A stretch of DNA of 55,402 nucleotides from Candidatus Thioglobus sp. REDSEA-S12_B1 (lineage in GTDB: Bacteria; Pseudomonadota; Gammaproteobacteria; PS1; Pseudothioglobaceae): contig LURN01000017.1 in NCBI GenBank assembly GCA_001628405.1, positions 1 to 55,402 on the forward strand, given 5' to 3'. The notes under the pieces were generated by a model. It saw nothing but the letters and a program-made list of their open reading frames with translations. It ran no database searches and had not been told where the DNA came from. Positions 27,115 through 35,721 of the stretch are shown here, piece by piece (positions within the stretch are counted from its first letter, which is position 1; each line of letters starts with the position of its first letter). Made by a program: the position numbers and the translations under genes.

Positions 27115-27501
27115 ATGAGTAACAAAGAACAAGAATTTATAGTTGGAGCTGACGGTCTTGACACAGATCGTGAAAAAGACATTGGTCAGCACATTGGTTA
27201 TCGATACGATGTAAACCTCGTTCCTGATCTTAACTATATCACCCCATTTTTACAGAAGTATATTGACAAGATGGGTTGGAAAGATTTGAACTGGTTAGAG
27301 GACGTTCATATGGGTTATGAAGAGGATCAAGCCGCTGTATTTGATAGAAATATTAACGGTTGGGTCACCATTCCAGATTCTATTGAATTGCCAGACAACC
27401 AGCAAGAAAGGGATATGATTGCGCGCGAACTTTTAATTAAGTTCCAAATGTCAGAAAATCATCCGATCGTCGATCTAAATAACGCTTACCGTAAATTCTA
27501 A
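27115..27501 (+). CDS. Uncharacterised 128-aa protein in the mgs operon
   Basis: The start is the ATG at 27115, behind a strong AAGGAGAGGAG site and 14 bases after mgsC; an upstream methionine in frame lies inside mgsC and is rejected. The protein is acidic and soluble, without signal or membrane segment, and rich in aromatic and acidic residues ('IGYRYDVNLVPDLNYITPFL', 'KMGWKDLNWLEDVHMGYEED'). I do not recognise a family. Close coupling to mgsC suggests an extra subunit or assembly factor of the N-methylglutamate synthase. Confidence 0.8.
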   Translation: MSNKEQEFIVGADGLDTDREKDIGQHIGYRYDVNLVPDLNYITPFLQKYIDKMGWKDLNWLEDVHMGYEEDQAAVFDRNINGWVTIPDSIELPDNQQERDMIARELLIKFQMSENHPIVDLNNAYRKF

Positions 27502-27571
27502 TTGCAGTAAGCAACAAAAAGGGGAGAGTTTAAGAGAGTTCATCTCATTAAATTTTCTCCTTAGTTTATCG

Positions 27572-27592
27572 GCACCTCACCCCCTGGGGTGC
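27572..27592 (+). other. GC-rich stem-loop downstream of the mgs operon
   Basis: GCACC (27572-27576) can pair with GGTGC (27588-27592), and CACCC/GGGTG (27578-27591) is a competing inner hairpin. It stands out in an otherwise AT-rich 214-base gap. GGAGA near 27533 and TCTCC at 27556-27560 could form a further stem. No T-run follows, so it is either an unusual 3' end or a structured RNA element. Confidence 0.4.
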
Positions 27593-27649
27593 TGAAAAAC
27601 TAAAATTAAATTGTCATTTATATATTAAGTATTTTCTGAATATATGGCT

Positions 27650-27686
27650 GTATACAAAATAATCTATAAATAATACAATGTATACT
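27650..27686 (+). promoter_or_regulatory. Paired GTATAC sites upstream of tdm
   Basis: Two GTATAC palindromes (27650-27655 and 27680-27685) are 30 bases apart, close to three helix turns. The second reads GTATACTC, identical to half of the gmaS palindrome plus centre, and includes a TATACT that may be the tdm -10 box. This suggests a common regulator with gmaS. Confidence 0.5.
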
Positions 27687-27715
27687 CAAACTTTATTAAA
27701 AGGGGTTTTTAATCA

Positions 27716-30016
27716 ATGAGAGTTTCGAATATTAAGTACCATGGGGACTACGAGACATACCAAATTCATGGTGGTGAAGCAATTTCGATAGAATTAAAGA
27801 GGGGCGATTCAGTTGAAGTTGTAGATGTCGAAGGAGATCAAAATTGTAGTGTTTTGGCATTTGATTCTAAAAAAGCCTCCGCCTTAAACTCCTTAAATTG
27901 GAGGACAAAGCCGAACAATAAAGCAAACAAATTTTCTTCCAAAGATTGCTCCGAAGTCCTCAAACAGGTGCTCAATTCAAACCAGATTAGCTCAAAAGAG
28001 CTTAATAGCGCCGAGTTATTTTCAGATTCAAGTCCGGCTGAATCGAGCCAATCCTTCTATATAGATAATGACCTGTTGTGCGTTTTTGATGCTGAGGGCG
28101 GTCCAATGCTGGTCGATCAGCAGAATTCACCAACAGAAATATTAATTAACGTTCTCAGAAAAAATCCAACAAAACCTTCAGAGCGTTTACCTGAGCCCTT
28201 GGCAAAACCAACAAAAGAGATTAGGGTTAAAGACTCGACTGCAGTTGCATATAAGGTCAAGGCAGGTGAGTACATCCAAATCATTGATGTCGAGGGGCAG
28301 CAGTGCTCAGATTTTCAAGCTTTTTTGGTGGAAGATTTAAATAATAATGTAGAGTTATGTCTCGACCCAACCGTGACTCGATCACAAATGCTAGCTAGTT
28401 ATCCTGCTCCAGGAACGCACGATAAGTTTTATAACCAAAACTCGATTCCACTCGTCGAGGTGATTCAAGATACTGTTTGTCGACACGACACTTTTGGTTT
28501 AGCTTGTAACGCCAAGTATTACGAAGATCGAGGCTTTCCAGGGCACATAAGCTGTACAGATAATTTTAACTCGTCACTCGCTGAGTACGGGGTTAAGCCC
28601 AGAAAAAATTGGGCTGCGGTTAATCTCTTCTTTAATACCGCCATCGAGGAGTGCCATTCACTGACATCCGATGTCTCTTGGTCAAGGCCTGGAGATTACG
28701 TTTTATTAAGAGCGGTTGACGACCTAGTGTGTGTCTCCTCAGCTTGTCCAGACGATACAACCTCAGCCAATGGCTGGAATCCAACTGATATTCATGTTAG
28801 GATTTATGACGAGTCTAACAATTTTTCATCGGCAACGGCATTTAGGCCTGACCCACAATCAATTCCGACTATGACTAAAGAAACCGGTTTTCACAAGAAT
28901 ACTTCAAAATTAACTAAAAACTTTGACAACTATAATGGTTATTGGTTGCCACTTGAGTACACCAATTTAGGTGCAATCAAGGAGTACTGGCAGTGCCGTG
29001 AAGGTGTCGTCATGATTGACCTTGCACCGCTGAGAAAGTTTGAAGTCTACGGCCAAGATGCTGAGGCTTTGATGCAGTATGCCATTACTAAGGATGTCCG
29101 TAAGCTCGCCATTGGCCAGGTAGTGTACTCAGCGATGTGCTATGACAATGGTTGTATGGTTGATGACGGCACGCTTTTCCGACTGGATGAAAACAACTTC
29201 CGATGGATTGGCGGTTCTGACGATGGCGGCAAATTACTCAGGAAAATCGCAGATGATAGGGGATTAGATGTTCGTGTTAAATCCTCTACAGATCAGCTTC
29301 ACAACGTAGCAGTTCAAGGGCCAAAAAGTAGAGAGACTCTCTCTAAAATTATTTGGACACCTAAATTACAGACTACGATAGAGGACCTTAAATGGTTCCG
29401 CTTTACGATTGGAAGAATTGGTGGTGAATTTGGTATACCTGTAATGGTTTCCAGAACGGGATATTCCGGCGAGCTTGGTTATGAGGTCTTCGCTCATCCT
29501 AAGGATTGCGAGGCCGTTTGGGATGCAATTTCTGAGGCTGGAGAGGAGTTTGGTATTTGTCCTTTAGGGCTGAATGCGCTTGATATGCTGCGCATTGAGG
29601 CCGGCTTAATTTTTGCTGGATATGAGTTTTGTGACCAGACTGATCCATTCGAAGCAGGTATTGCATTCACCGTTCCGCTGAAGACAAAAGAGGACGATTT
29701 TTCCGGTAAAGAATCTTTAATTCTTCGCAAGAATTCTCCACAAAGAGTTTTGGTTGGGTTAGAATTAGACGGTAACGAGGTTGCACTCCATGGAGATGGG
29801 GTGTATATTGGGAAACAACAGATAGGAATAATTACAAGCGCAACGCGTTCACCGATTCTCAAGAAGAACATTGCGCTTTGTAGAATTTCAGTTTCAGAAT
29901 CCGAGATAGGTACTGAAGTTGAGGTTGGTAAATTAGATGGACATCATAAAAGGTTAGCCGCAAAAGTTGTTCGCTTTCCGTTTTATGATCCTGAAAAAAC
30001 TAGAGTTCGGATGTAG
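27716..30016 (+). CDS. tdm: Trimethylamine N-oxide demethylase
   Basis: 766 aa with the Tdm architecture: an N-terminal DUF1989 region (about 1-365) and a C-terminal GcvT-like tetrahydrofolate-binding region (about 380-760, 'GYWLPLEYTNLGAIKEYWQC', 'VSRTGYSGELGYEVF', 'GLNALDMLRIEAGLIFAGYEF'). Known Tdm converts TMAO to dimethylamine and formaldehyde, which the folate domain can capture. The DUF1989 part looks internally duplicated: 'VEVVDVEGDQNCSVLAF' (about residues 33-49) resembles 'IQIIDVEGQQCSDFQAF' (about 187-203). Cysteines at about 280, 339 and 344 are candidate zinc ligands of the kind used in characterised Tdm. The neighbouring ABC transporter genes support TMAO use. No tmm or dmm genes are present in the window. 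Confidence 0.8.
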   Translation: MRVSNIKYHGDYETYQIHGGEAISIELKRGDSVEVVDVEGDQNCSVLAFDSKKASALNSLNWRTKPNNKANKFSSKDCSEVLKQVLNSNQISSKELNSAELFSDSSPAESSQSFYIDNDLLCVFDAEGGPMLVDQQNSPTEILINVLRKNPTKPSERLPEPLAKPTKEIRVKDSTAVAYKVKAGEYIQIIDVEGQQCSDFQAFLVEDLNNNVELCLDPTVTRSQMLASYPAPGTHDKFYNQNSIPLVEVIQDTVCRHDTFGLACNAKYYEDRGFPGHISCTDNFNSSLAEYGVKPRKNWAAVNLFFNTAIEECHSLTSDVSWSRPGDYVLLRAVDDLVCVSSACPDDTTSANGWNPTDIHVRIYDESNNFSSATAFRPDPQSIPTMTKETGFHKNTSKLTKNFDNYNGYWLPLEYTNLGAIKEYWQCREGVVMIDLAPLRKFEVYGQDAEALMQYAITKDVRKLAIGQVVYSAMCYDNGCMVDDGTLFRLDENNFRWIGGSDDGGKLLRKIADDRGLDVRVKSSTDQLHNVAVQGPKSRETLSKIIWTPKLQTTIEDLKWFRFTIGRIGGEFGIPVMVSRTGYSGELGYEVFAHPKDCEAVWDAISEAGEEFGICPLGLNALDMLRIEAGLIFAGYEFCDQTDPFEAGIAFTVPLKTKEDDFSGKESLILRKNSPQRVLVGLELDGNEVALHGDGVYIGKQQIGIITSATRSPILKKNIALCRISVSESEIGTEVEVGKLDGHHKRLAAKVVRFPFYDPEKTRVRM

Positions 30017-30174
30017 TTTTTTCAGTAAAGGAACATCTCAGATAGGTAATTTTATTTGAGATTGTAAGTGTGATTTTTAGGACTATATTTGTTATAAAAA
30101 TCATTTTTAAGTTGAATGTTTTAAGGTTTTTATAGTCTTAAAAATATTTAATTAATTAAATAAAGGAGAAGTAA

Positions 30175-31128
30175 ATGAATAAGTTTACAAGTAAAGTAGC
30201 TGCAGCTGCTTTAACGTTGTCTTTAGCTTCTGTTTCAGGTCAAGCTGTTGCAGACTCTTCAAAGCCAATCGTTATACCAATTCACAACTGGTCAAGCCAA
30301 GTGGTTATGTCCTACGTGATCGGTGGTATTTTTGAGTCTATGGGTAATAACGTAGAATACGTTCCTGCTGACTCTTCAGGTGTATATGAATCGATTCGTC
30401 TTGGAGACGTTACTATATCTCACGAAGTATGGGAAGGAGCCTTTGGCCACGCTTACTATACAGCCATGAAGAAGGGCGGTCTAATTGAGGCTGGTACTCA
30501 TTCTGCCTTGACTATTGAAGATATGGGTGTTCCTAAGTGGGTAATCGACCAAAATATATGTCCTGGACTTCCAAATTGGGAAGCTCTTAAGGGTTGTGGA
30601 TCAAAGTTTGCCACTGCCGATTCTGGCGGTAAAGGTGTTTGGTTAGACGGTCCTTGGCACGTTGACCCGGATACTGGAAAGAATCTATTTGAAGACCGTA
30701 TTCCAGCTCTTGGTTTAGATGATGAATACACTTATAAACAAACTGGTAGTGCAGACGCTCTTTGGGCCGCTATTGATGCTGCAAAAGCTGCTGGTGAAGG
30801 TATCATTATATTTAACTGGACACCTAACTTTACGGATAGTGAAGGTTTTGTATTCATAGAGTTTCCTCCATACTTCTATGGTTGCCGTGAAACAGAAGGT
30901 GGTGACGGAGCCTGTGGTTCTCCTAGAGGTTGGTTGAAGAAGGCAGCAAACTACAAGTTCCCTAAGACTCATCCAGATGCGTATACGGCCTACACGAAGA
31001 TGGACTTCAATACTTCAATGATCGGTCAGATGGCTGCTCTAGTTGATATTGATAAGATGTCTCATGAGGACGCTGCAGCTAAGTGGCTTGCAGATAACGA
31101 GGATGTTTGGAAGGCTTTCACCCAATAA
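30175..31128 (+). CDS. tmoX: TMAO/betaine-type ABC transporter periplasmic binding protein
   Basis: 317 aa of the OpuAC family. A clear signal peptide ends near residue 26 ('...GQAVADSS'). The mature protein is rich in tryptophan and tyrosine, as needed for a cage around a quaternary or N-oxide ammonium group ('IPIHNWSSQVVMSYVIGG', 'VWEGAFGHAYYTAM', 'FNWTPNFTDSEGFVFIEFPPYFYG'). Its place directly after tdm argues for TMAO, as for TmoX. Glycine betaine or choline are alternatives. A strong AAAGGAGAAG site precedes it, and a terminator-like hairpin follows, both consistent with high expression. Confidence 0.75.
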   Translation: MNKFTSKVAAAALTLSLASVSGQAVADSSKPIVIPIHNWSSQVVMSYVIGGIFESMGNNVEYVPADSSGVYESIRLGDVTISHEVWEGAFGHAYYTAMKKGGLIEAGTHSALTIEDMGVPKWVIDQNICPGLPNWEALKGCGSKFATADSGGKGVWLDGPWHVDPDTGKNLFEDRIPALGLDDEYTYKQTGSADALWAAIDAAKAAGEGIIIFNWTPNFTDSEGFVFIEFPPYFYGCRETEGGDGACGSPRGWLKKAANYKFPKTHPDAYTAYTKMDFNTSMIGQMAALVDIDKMSHEDAAAKWLADNEDVWKAFTQ

Positions 31129-31141
31129 TCCTTTAATCTAG

Positions 31142-31223
31142 AACGCTCTTTATTTAATAAGGAGTGTTTGTCAAATACCCTTGCCCTCTAAATTAATAAC
31201 AATGAGGGGGTAGGGGTATTTTT
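31142..31223 (+). terminator. Two hairpins between binding-protein and ATPase genes
   Basis: AACGCTCTTT pairs with AAGGAGTGTT (31142-31169, two G-U pairs). A stronger stem pairs AAATACCC..GCCCTC (31173-31188) with GAGGGGG..GGGGTATTT (31204-31221) and is followed by T-rich sequence. Partial termination here would give more binding protein than ATPase and permease. Confidence 0.7.
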
Positions 31224-31270
31224 ATATACTTGTAGTGTTTTGTTTGTTTCAAAGAATTTAGGAAGATATT

Positions 31271-32320
31271 ATGTCTGATCAGCAACCTGTAATTAAATGC
31301 GATTCCGTTTATAAAATATTTGGCAAAAATGCCGAAAAAATGCTTCAAGATGCCAATGGCAAAGTTGTTGCTGAAGAGTTTCAAAAAGCTGGCTGTGTGG
31401 TCGGCGTTAATAATGCCTCCTTCGAGGTTAAAAAGGGCGAGATGCTTGTGGTTATGGGTCTTTCAGGCTCGGGCAAGTCGACCTTGCTTCGTTGTATTTC
31501 AAGATTAACCGATGCCACTGCAGGTAATATTTATATTGAGGGAGAAGATTTAACCTCAATGAGTGATAAGGAGTTGATAGAACTTCGTCGAAACAAGATG
31601 GGTATGGTGTTTCAGAGTTTTGCATTATTACCCCATAAAACCGTATTAGAAAATATTGCCTTTCCACTACAAGTCAAAGGCAATAGCACAAAAGACAGCA
31701 TGCAAAGAGCCAAAGAAATGGTTGACCTTGTTGGCTTAACTGGTCGTGAGAATTACTTTCCAAGAGAGTTATCTGGAGGTCAGCAGCAGCGCGTTGGTAT
31801 TGCCAGGTCATTGGCTGTCGAGCCCGACATTTGGTTCTTGGATGAGCCCTTCTCAGCATTAGATCCGTTAATTCGTAAAGAGATGCAAGATGAGTTTCTA
31901 AGGCTTCAGAGTGTTCTAAATAAGACCATTCTTTTCGTTACTCATGACTTTGATGAAGCATTAAGGCTTGCCGATCGAATTGCAATCATGAAAGATGGCA
32001 TTATCGAGCAATTGGATACCCCTGCAAATATCGTTCTTAATCCAGCAACAGAATACGTTCGCAAGTTTACAGAGGATGTTCCAAGGGAGAAGGTTCTTAA
32101 AATTAAATCAGTGATGGAGCCTGTTGGCGATGAAAAAGACTTTAGTGATTTAAGGGTCTCCGAAGATGCCATTATTGAAACTGTTGCCGAAGCTGTGCTC
32201 GGCGACCCTAAATCAGTTCCCGTACTCAATGCAAATGATGATATTGTTGGTGTTGTTCATTCATCTAAAGTAATTCATGTGTTATTTGGTGAAAATTCGA
32301 CACTAGAAAGCAACGCTTAA
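31271..32320 (+). CDS. TMAO/betaine-type ABC transporter ATPase (ProV-like)
   Basis: 349 aa. ABC landmarks are Walker A 'GLSGSGKST', Q-loop 'MVFQSFALLPH', signature 'LSGGQQQRVGIAR', Walker B 'IWFLDEP' and H-loop 'LFVTHDFDEA'. An N-terminal extension with 'KIFGKNAEKML' and the C-terminal extension (about 275-349), which looks like a shortened CBS module, are typical of ProV/OpuAA proteins, where it senses ionic strength. It would energise the double permease that starts ten bases downstream. In Ruegeria the equivalent genes are called tmoV and tmoW. Confidence 0.85.
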   Translation: MSDQQPVIKCDSVYKIFGKNAEKMLQDANGKVVAEEFQKAGCVVGVNNASFEVKKGEMLVVMGLSGSGKSTLLRCISRLTDATAGNIYIEGEDLTSMSDKELIELRRNKMGMVFQSFALLPHKTVLENIAFPLQVKGNSTKDSMQRAKEMVDLVGLTGRENYFPRELSGGQQQRVGIARSLAVEPDIWFLDEPFSALDPLIRKEMQDEFLRLQSVLNKTILFVTHDFDEALRLADRIAIMKDGIIEQLDTPANIVLNPATEYVRKFTEDVPREKVLKIKSVMEPVGDEKDFSDLRVSEDAIIETVAEAVLGDPKSVPVLNANDDIVGVVHSSKVIHVLFGENSTLESNA

Positions 32321-32330
32321 GGTTAGTAAT

Positions 32331-34775
32331 ATGAACTTTATCAATTATTTATCTCAACGCCCTAAACTGACCCAATTCGGCATTGTCCTCATTGTGTTTT
32401 TTATTCTCATGTCAATGACAGGGCTCTACCATGATTTGATAGTAGAGCGTCATCTATTTGCTAAGTCTGTTGATAAGGGTGAAATACAATCTTCGGTTGG
32501 TTTTGCTGAATCCATGTCAATGATTCTGAATTGGCAACTTCCTCCTCAACTCATTAGAATTCCTGAGCTGACTTTTTATCACCCTGTCATTAACACTTCC
32601 GCCACCTATATTCTAATAGCTTTATTGGTAACTGCCGGGCTCTTATACAAAAGCTTTGCAGAGAGCGTCAATAAATCACATTGGTTACGTGTCAATTGGT
32701 TTCAAATTATTAGCAAGGGATTTGTTGGCATTATTGTGGGTCTTCTGTTTATACCTACTTTGTATAACTGGTTTTTTGGTGAGGTGACAAGAAGTACGTT
32801 TTGGGAAATACCATCAATGTTGCAAGATTTTTCTCAGTACCTCATATTTGAATTTTGGCAGACACCAGTTTACGACCCAGAAATTGAAGACTATGAAGAC
32901 TATGGTCGAGTCCGATTATTTACCCGAGCTATTGGCGCCACTTTATTGTTTTTAATTAATTTAATTCGGGAATTATTGATTGGTGGTTTTGAGACAGTCG
33001 TTTCACTTGCCAATATTTTTAGTGATCAATCCGGCTGGGATTGGTTGAATGAAAATGAGGGTAAGTGGTACGCCAGTGTCCCTGCTATTCCTTGGACAGT
33101 ATTAACTGCAGGTGCTTTTATTTTGGGTTATAAACTTCAAGGTGTGGGTCTTTCTATATTGGCTGGTTTTAGTTGTATTTACTTGGCTGTATTCGGCCAA
33201 TGGGAGCCCGCAATGCAGACACTCTCTTTTGTTTTGGTTGCTGCGCCGGTCTCTGGTTTATTAGGTGTTACCTTTGGTGTGATTGCCTACAAGAGTAGAA
33301 CGTTTGAGAGAGTAATAACGCCATTTCTCCTCGTTGCGCAAACGTTTCCACATTTCGCGTATTTGGTACCGGTAATTGTGTTCTTTGGTATTGGTGACCA
33401 TGCGGGTGCGATTGCAACAATAATTTTTGCAACACCACCGATGATTCGACTCACCTTGCTAGGTCTCAAAAGAGTCTCTCCAGAGGTTTTAGATGCAGGC
33501 AGGATGAGTGGTTGCCATAATTATCAACTGATGTTTAAAGTTTTGATACCTACTGCAAGGCGCGACATTTTAATTGGCGTCAACCAGGTAATTATGCAGT
33601 GCTTGGCTATGGCAGTGATTGCTTCTTTTATTGGAGCTATGGGCCTGGGTTTTAACTTATTACTCGCTCTAAACCAACTAAGGGTAGGTCAAGCGCTAGA
33701 ATTAGGAATCTGTATTGTCCTGATTGCTATAGTGTTAGATAAATTATCTTTGGCTTGGGCCAATAAGCAAACCGACTACTTTGCAGACCTTTCTTTTGTT
33801 GAGAGAAATAAAACAGCTCTTTTGTTTGTTGCAGTTTTCTTTGCCGCTCTTTTGTTTGCTTGGTTTGGTAACTGGGTGTTTGCTGATACTGCAAAAGGTA
33901 TTAATTATTTTTATTTGATTCCTCACAACAAAGGCATTACCACTGAGCCATTTTGGCAGGCAGGCGTTGACTACATGGTTTCAAATTGGAGAGCGGGTAT
34001 TAAAATATTTAACACGTGGTTACTGGTGGAAGTGTTGATGCCAATGAAAGCGTCTTTTCTGGCCATGCCAGCAATAGCAACTTTTGTTCTAACAATGGGT
34101 GTTGGTTACATTATCGGTGGCATTCGTTCTGCGATTGTCGTTGGTTCGTTTATGTTGTTTATCGCTCTAACACCCTGGTGGGAAAGAGCCTTGATAACTA
34201 TGTATATGCTGACGTTTGCAGTCATTGTTTCTGTTTTTATTGGTACGATTGTTGGTGCAATCTGTGTGCAAAATAAGAGGGCAACCAAATTCATTCTTTT
34301 GGTTTGTGACACTTTTCAAACTTTTCCGTCGTTCATTTATCTTATTCCGGTGATTATGCTCTTTGGTGTGACTGACACTTCAGTGTTAATTGCGGTCATT
34401 GTCTACGCTGTGATTCCGCCTACTCGCTACACCGTAGAAGGTCTGAGAAATGTACCAGAATCTTTGCTTGATGCGGCAGATATGTCGGGCGTAACAAAAC
34501 TTCAGCGTTTGTTTAAAATCGAGTTCCCATTAGCTTTCCCACATATTATGCTGGGCGTCAATCAGTGCGTTGTTTTTGCATTGTTTATGGTTATTATAGG
34601 TGCGTTTATTGGTACTGAAGATTTAGGCCAAGAAATAATGCAACAACTTTTTTCTGGAGGCAATATTGGTAGTGGTCTAATGCTTGGTTTATGCGTGGCG
34701 TTTATCGGTCTTGCAGTGGATCATTTAATCCAGACCTGGGCAACTAAGAGAAGAAAGTTGCTTGGCATCGACTAA
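32331..34775 (+). CDS. TMAO/betaine-type ABC transporter double permease
   Basis: 814 aa, about twice the usual size. Two BPD_transp_1 domains are fused: the EAA-type loop occurs at about residue 385 ('LDAGRMSGCHNYQLMFKVLIP') and again at about 720 ('LLDAADMSGVTKLQRLFKIEFP'). Each half is followed by the typical 'GVNQ' segment and hydrophobic helices. One polypeptide therefore supplies the whole membrane channel. This tandem form is known for TMAO and some betaine systems of marine bacteria. It is the last gene of the tdm/transporter group before folD. Confidence 0.85.
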   Translation: MNFINYLSQRPKLTQFGIVLIVFFILMSMTGLYHDLIVERHLFAKSVDKGEIQSSVGFAESMSMILNWQLPPQLIRIPELTFYHPVINTSATYILIALLVTAGLLYKSFAESVNKSHWLRVNWFQIISKGFVGIIVGLLFIPTLYNWFFGEVTRSTFWEIPSMLQDFSQYLIFEFWQTPVYDPEIEDYEDYGRVRLFTRAIGATLLFLINLIRELLIGGFETVVSLANIFSDQSGWDWLNENEGKWYASVPAIPWTVLTAGAFILGYKLQGVGLSILAGFSCIYLAVFGQWEPAMQTLSFVLVAAPVSGLLGVTFGVIAYKSRTFERVITPFLLVAQTFPHFAYLVPVIVFFGIGDHAGAIATIIFATPPMIRLTLLGLKRVSPEVLDAGRMSGCHNYQLMFKVLIPTARRDILIGVNQVIMQCLAMAVIASFIGAMGLGFNLLLALNQLRVGQALELGICIVLIAIVLDKLSLAWANKQTDYFADLSFVERNKTALLFVAVFFAALLFAWFGNWVFADTAKGINYFYLIPHNKGITTEPFWQAGVDYMVSNWRAGIKIFNTWLLVEVLMPMKASFLAMPAIATFVLTMGVGYIIGGIRSAIVVGSFMLFIALTPWWERALITMYMLTFAVIVSVFIGTIVGAICVQNKRATKFILLVCDTFQTFPSFIYLIPVIMLFGVTDTSVLIAVIVYAVIPPTRYTVEGLRNVPESLLDAADMSGVTKLQRLFKIEFPLAFPHIMLGVNQCVVFALFMVIIGAFIGTEDLGQEIMQQLFSGGNIGSGLMLGLCVAFIGLAVDHLIQTWATKRRKLLGID

Positions 34776-34887
34776 CTGCGTTTCTAATTAGCCATTGAAT
34801 TCAAATCTAAGTGAAATTAATTACCAATTTATTTGGTTTATCTGATGATAATAACGAACTATAGACTAATTTCTTGGAGATCTTTAA

Positions 34888-35721
34888 ATGAAGATTATTG
34901 ATGGCAGAGCGCTTGCTCAACAGCTTAGAAATAATATTGCTAATGAGGTCAAACAGTATTCAAGGCCTCCTGGCTTAGCTGTCATACTTGTGGGTGATGA
35001 TGAGGCCTCTCAGGTCTATGTCAGAAACAAAACAAAAGCCTGCGTTGAGGTTGGCTTTTATTCTGATCAGATTCACAAATCAGCTAATATTACTGAAGAA
35101 GAGTTGCTCAATGAAGTCAATCGACTGAATGAGAATCCAACAATTGATGGAATTTTAGTTCAGCTCCCGTTGCCAGCTCACATCAACTCGAATAAGATTA
35201 TTGAAGCTATTCACCCTGAAAAGGACGTCGATGGATTTAGCAGCGAGAATGTTGGAAAGCTGAGTCAAAACAAAGCGTTTATTTGTCCCTGCACTCCCAG
35301 AGGAGTGATGAAGATGCTTGAGTCCATTAAGTATGATTTTAAAGGTAAAGACTGCGTCATCATCGGTGCTTCAAATATTGTAGGAAGGCCAATGTCAATG
35401 GAGCTTCTCAATGCCGGTGCTACGGTTCAAGTTTGCCACAAAGGCACAAAAAACATTATTGAGAAAACCAAGGCGGCCGATGTCATCATTGCTGCAGCAG
35501 GAGCGGCAAAACTGGTCAAATCAGACTGGGTTAAAGAGGGCGCTGTGATTATTGATGTGGGTATCAACCGTCTTGAGGACGGCACTCTCTCGGGCGACGT
35601 CGACTTTGATGATGTTAAAGATAAAGTCTCAGCAATCTCACCAGTCCCTGGCGGAGTTGGGCCAATGACCATCGCTGTTCTCCTTGAGAATACTCTAATC
35701 GCCTACCAAGCAAAGCTATAA
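34888..35721 (+). CDS. folD: Methylene-THF dehydrogenase / methenyl-THF cyclohydrolase
   Basis: 277-aa bifunctional folate enzyme. Landmarks are 'VGDDEASQVYVRNKTKAC' with the catalytic lysine near residue 54, 'DGILVQLPLP', 'KDVDGF', 'CTPRGVMKMLE' and the NADP site 'IGASNIVGRPM', ending with 'PVPGGVGPMT'. It oxidises methylene-THF made by Tdm and the sox/mgd enzyme to formyl-THF for biosynthesis or energy. The location inside the methylamine island suggests a dedicated or shared role. Its 3' end overlaps the convergent Rieske gene by six bases. Confidence 0.95.
   Translation: MKIIDGRALAQQLRNNIANEVKQYSRPPGLAVILVGDDEASQVYVRNKTKACVEVGFYSDQIHKSANITEEELLNEVNRLNENPTIDGILVQLPLPAHINSNKIIEAIHPEKDVDGFSSENVGKLSQNKAFICPCTPRGVMKMLESIKYDFKGKDCVIIGASNIVGRPMSMELLNAGATVQVCHKGTKNIIEKTKAADVIIAAAGAAKLVKSDWVKEGAVIIDVGINRLEDGTLSGDVDFDDVKDKVSAISPVPGGVGPMTIAVLLENTLIAYQAKL

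Noticed and set aside
27530-27595. Glycine riboswitch downstream of mgs operon
   Set aside because: GGAGAG and a GC-rich hairpin recall it superficially, but the conserved aptamer core is missing and the downstream gene is not a typical target.
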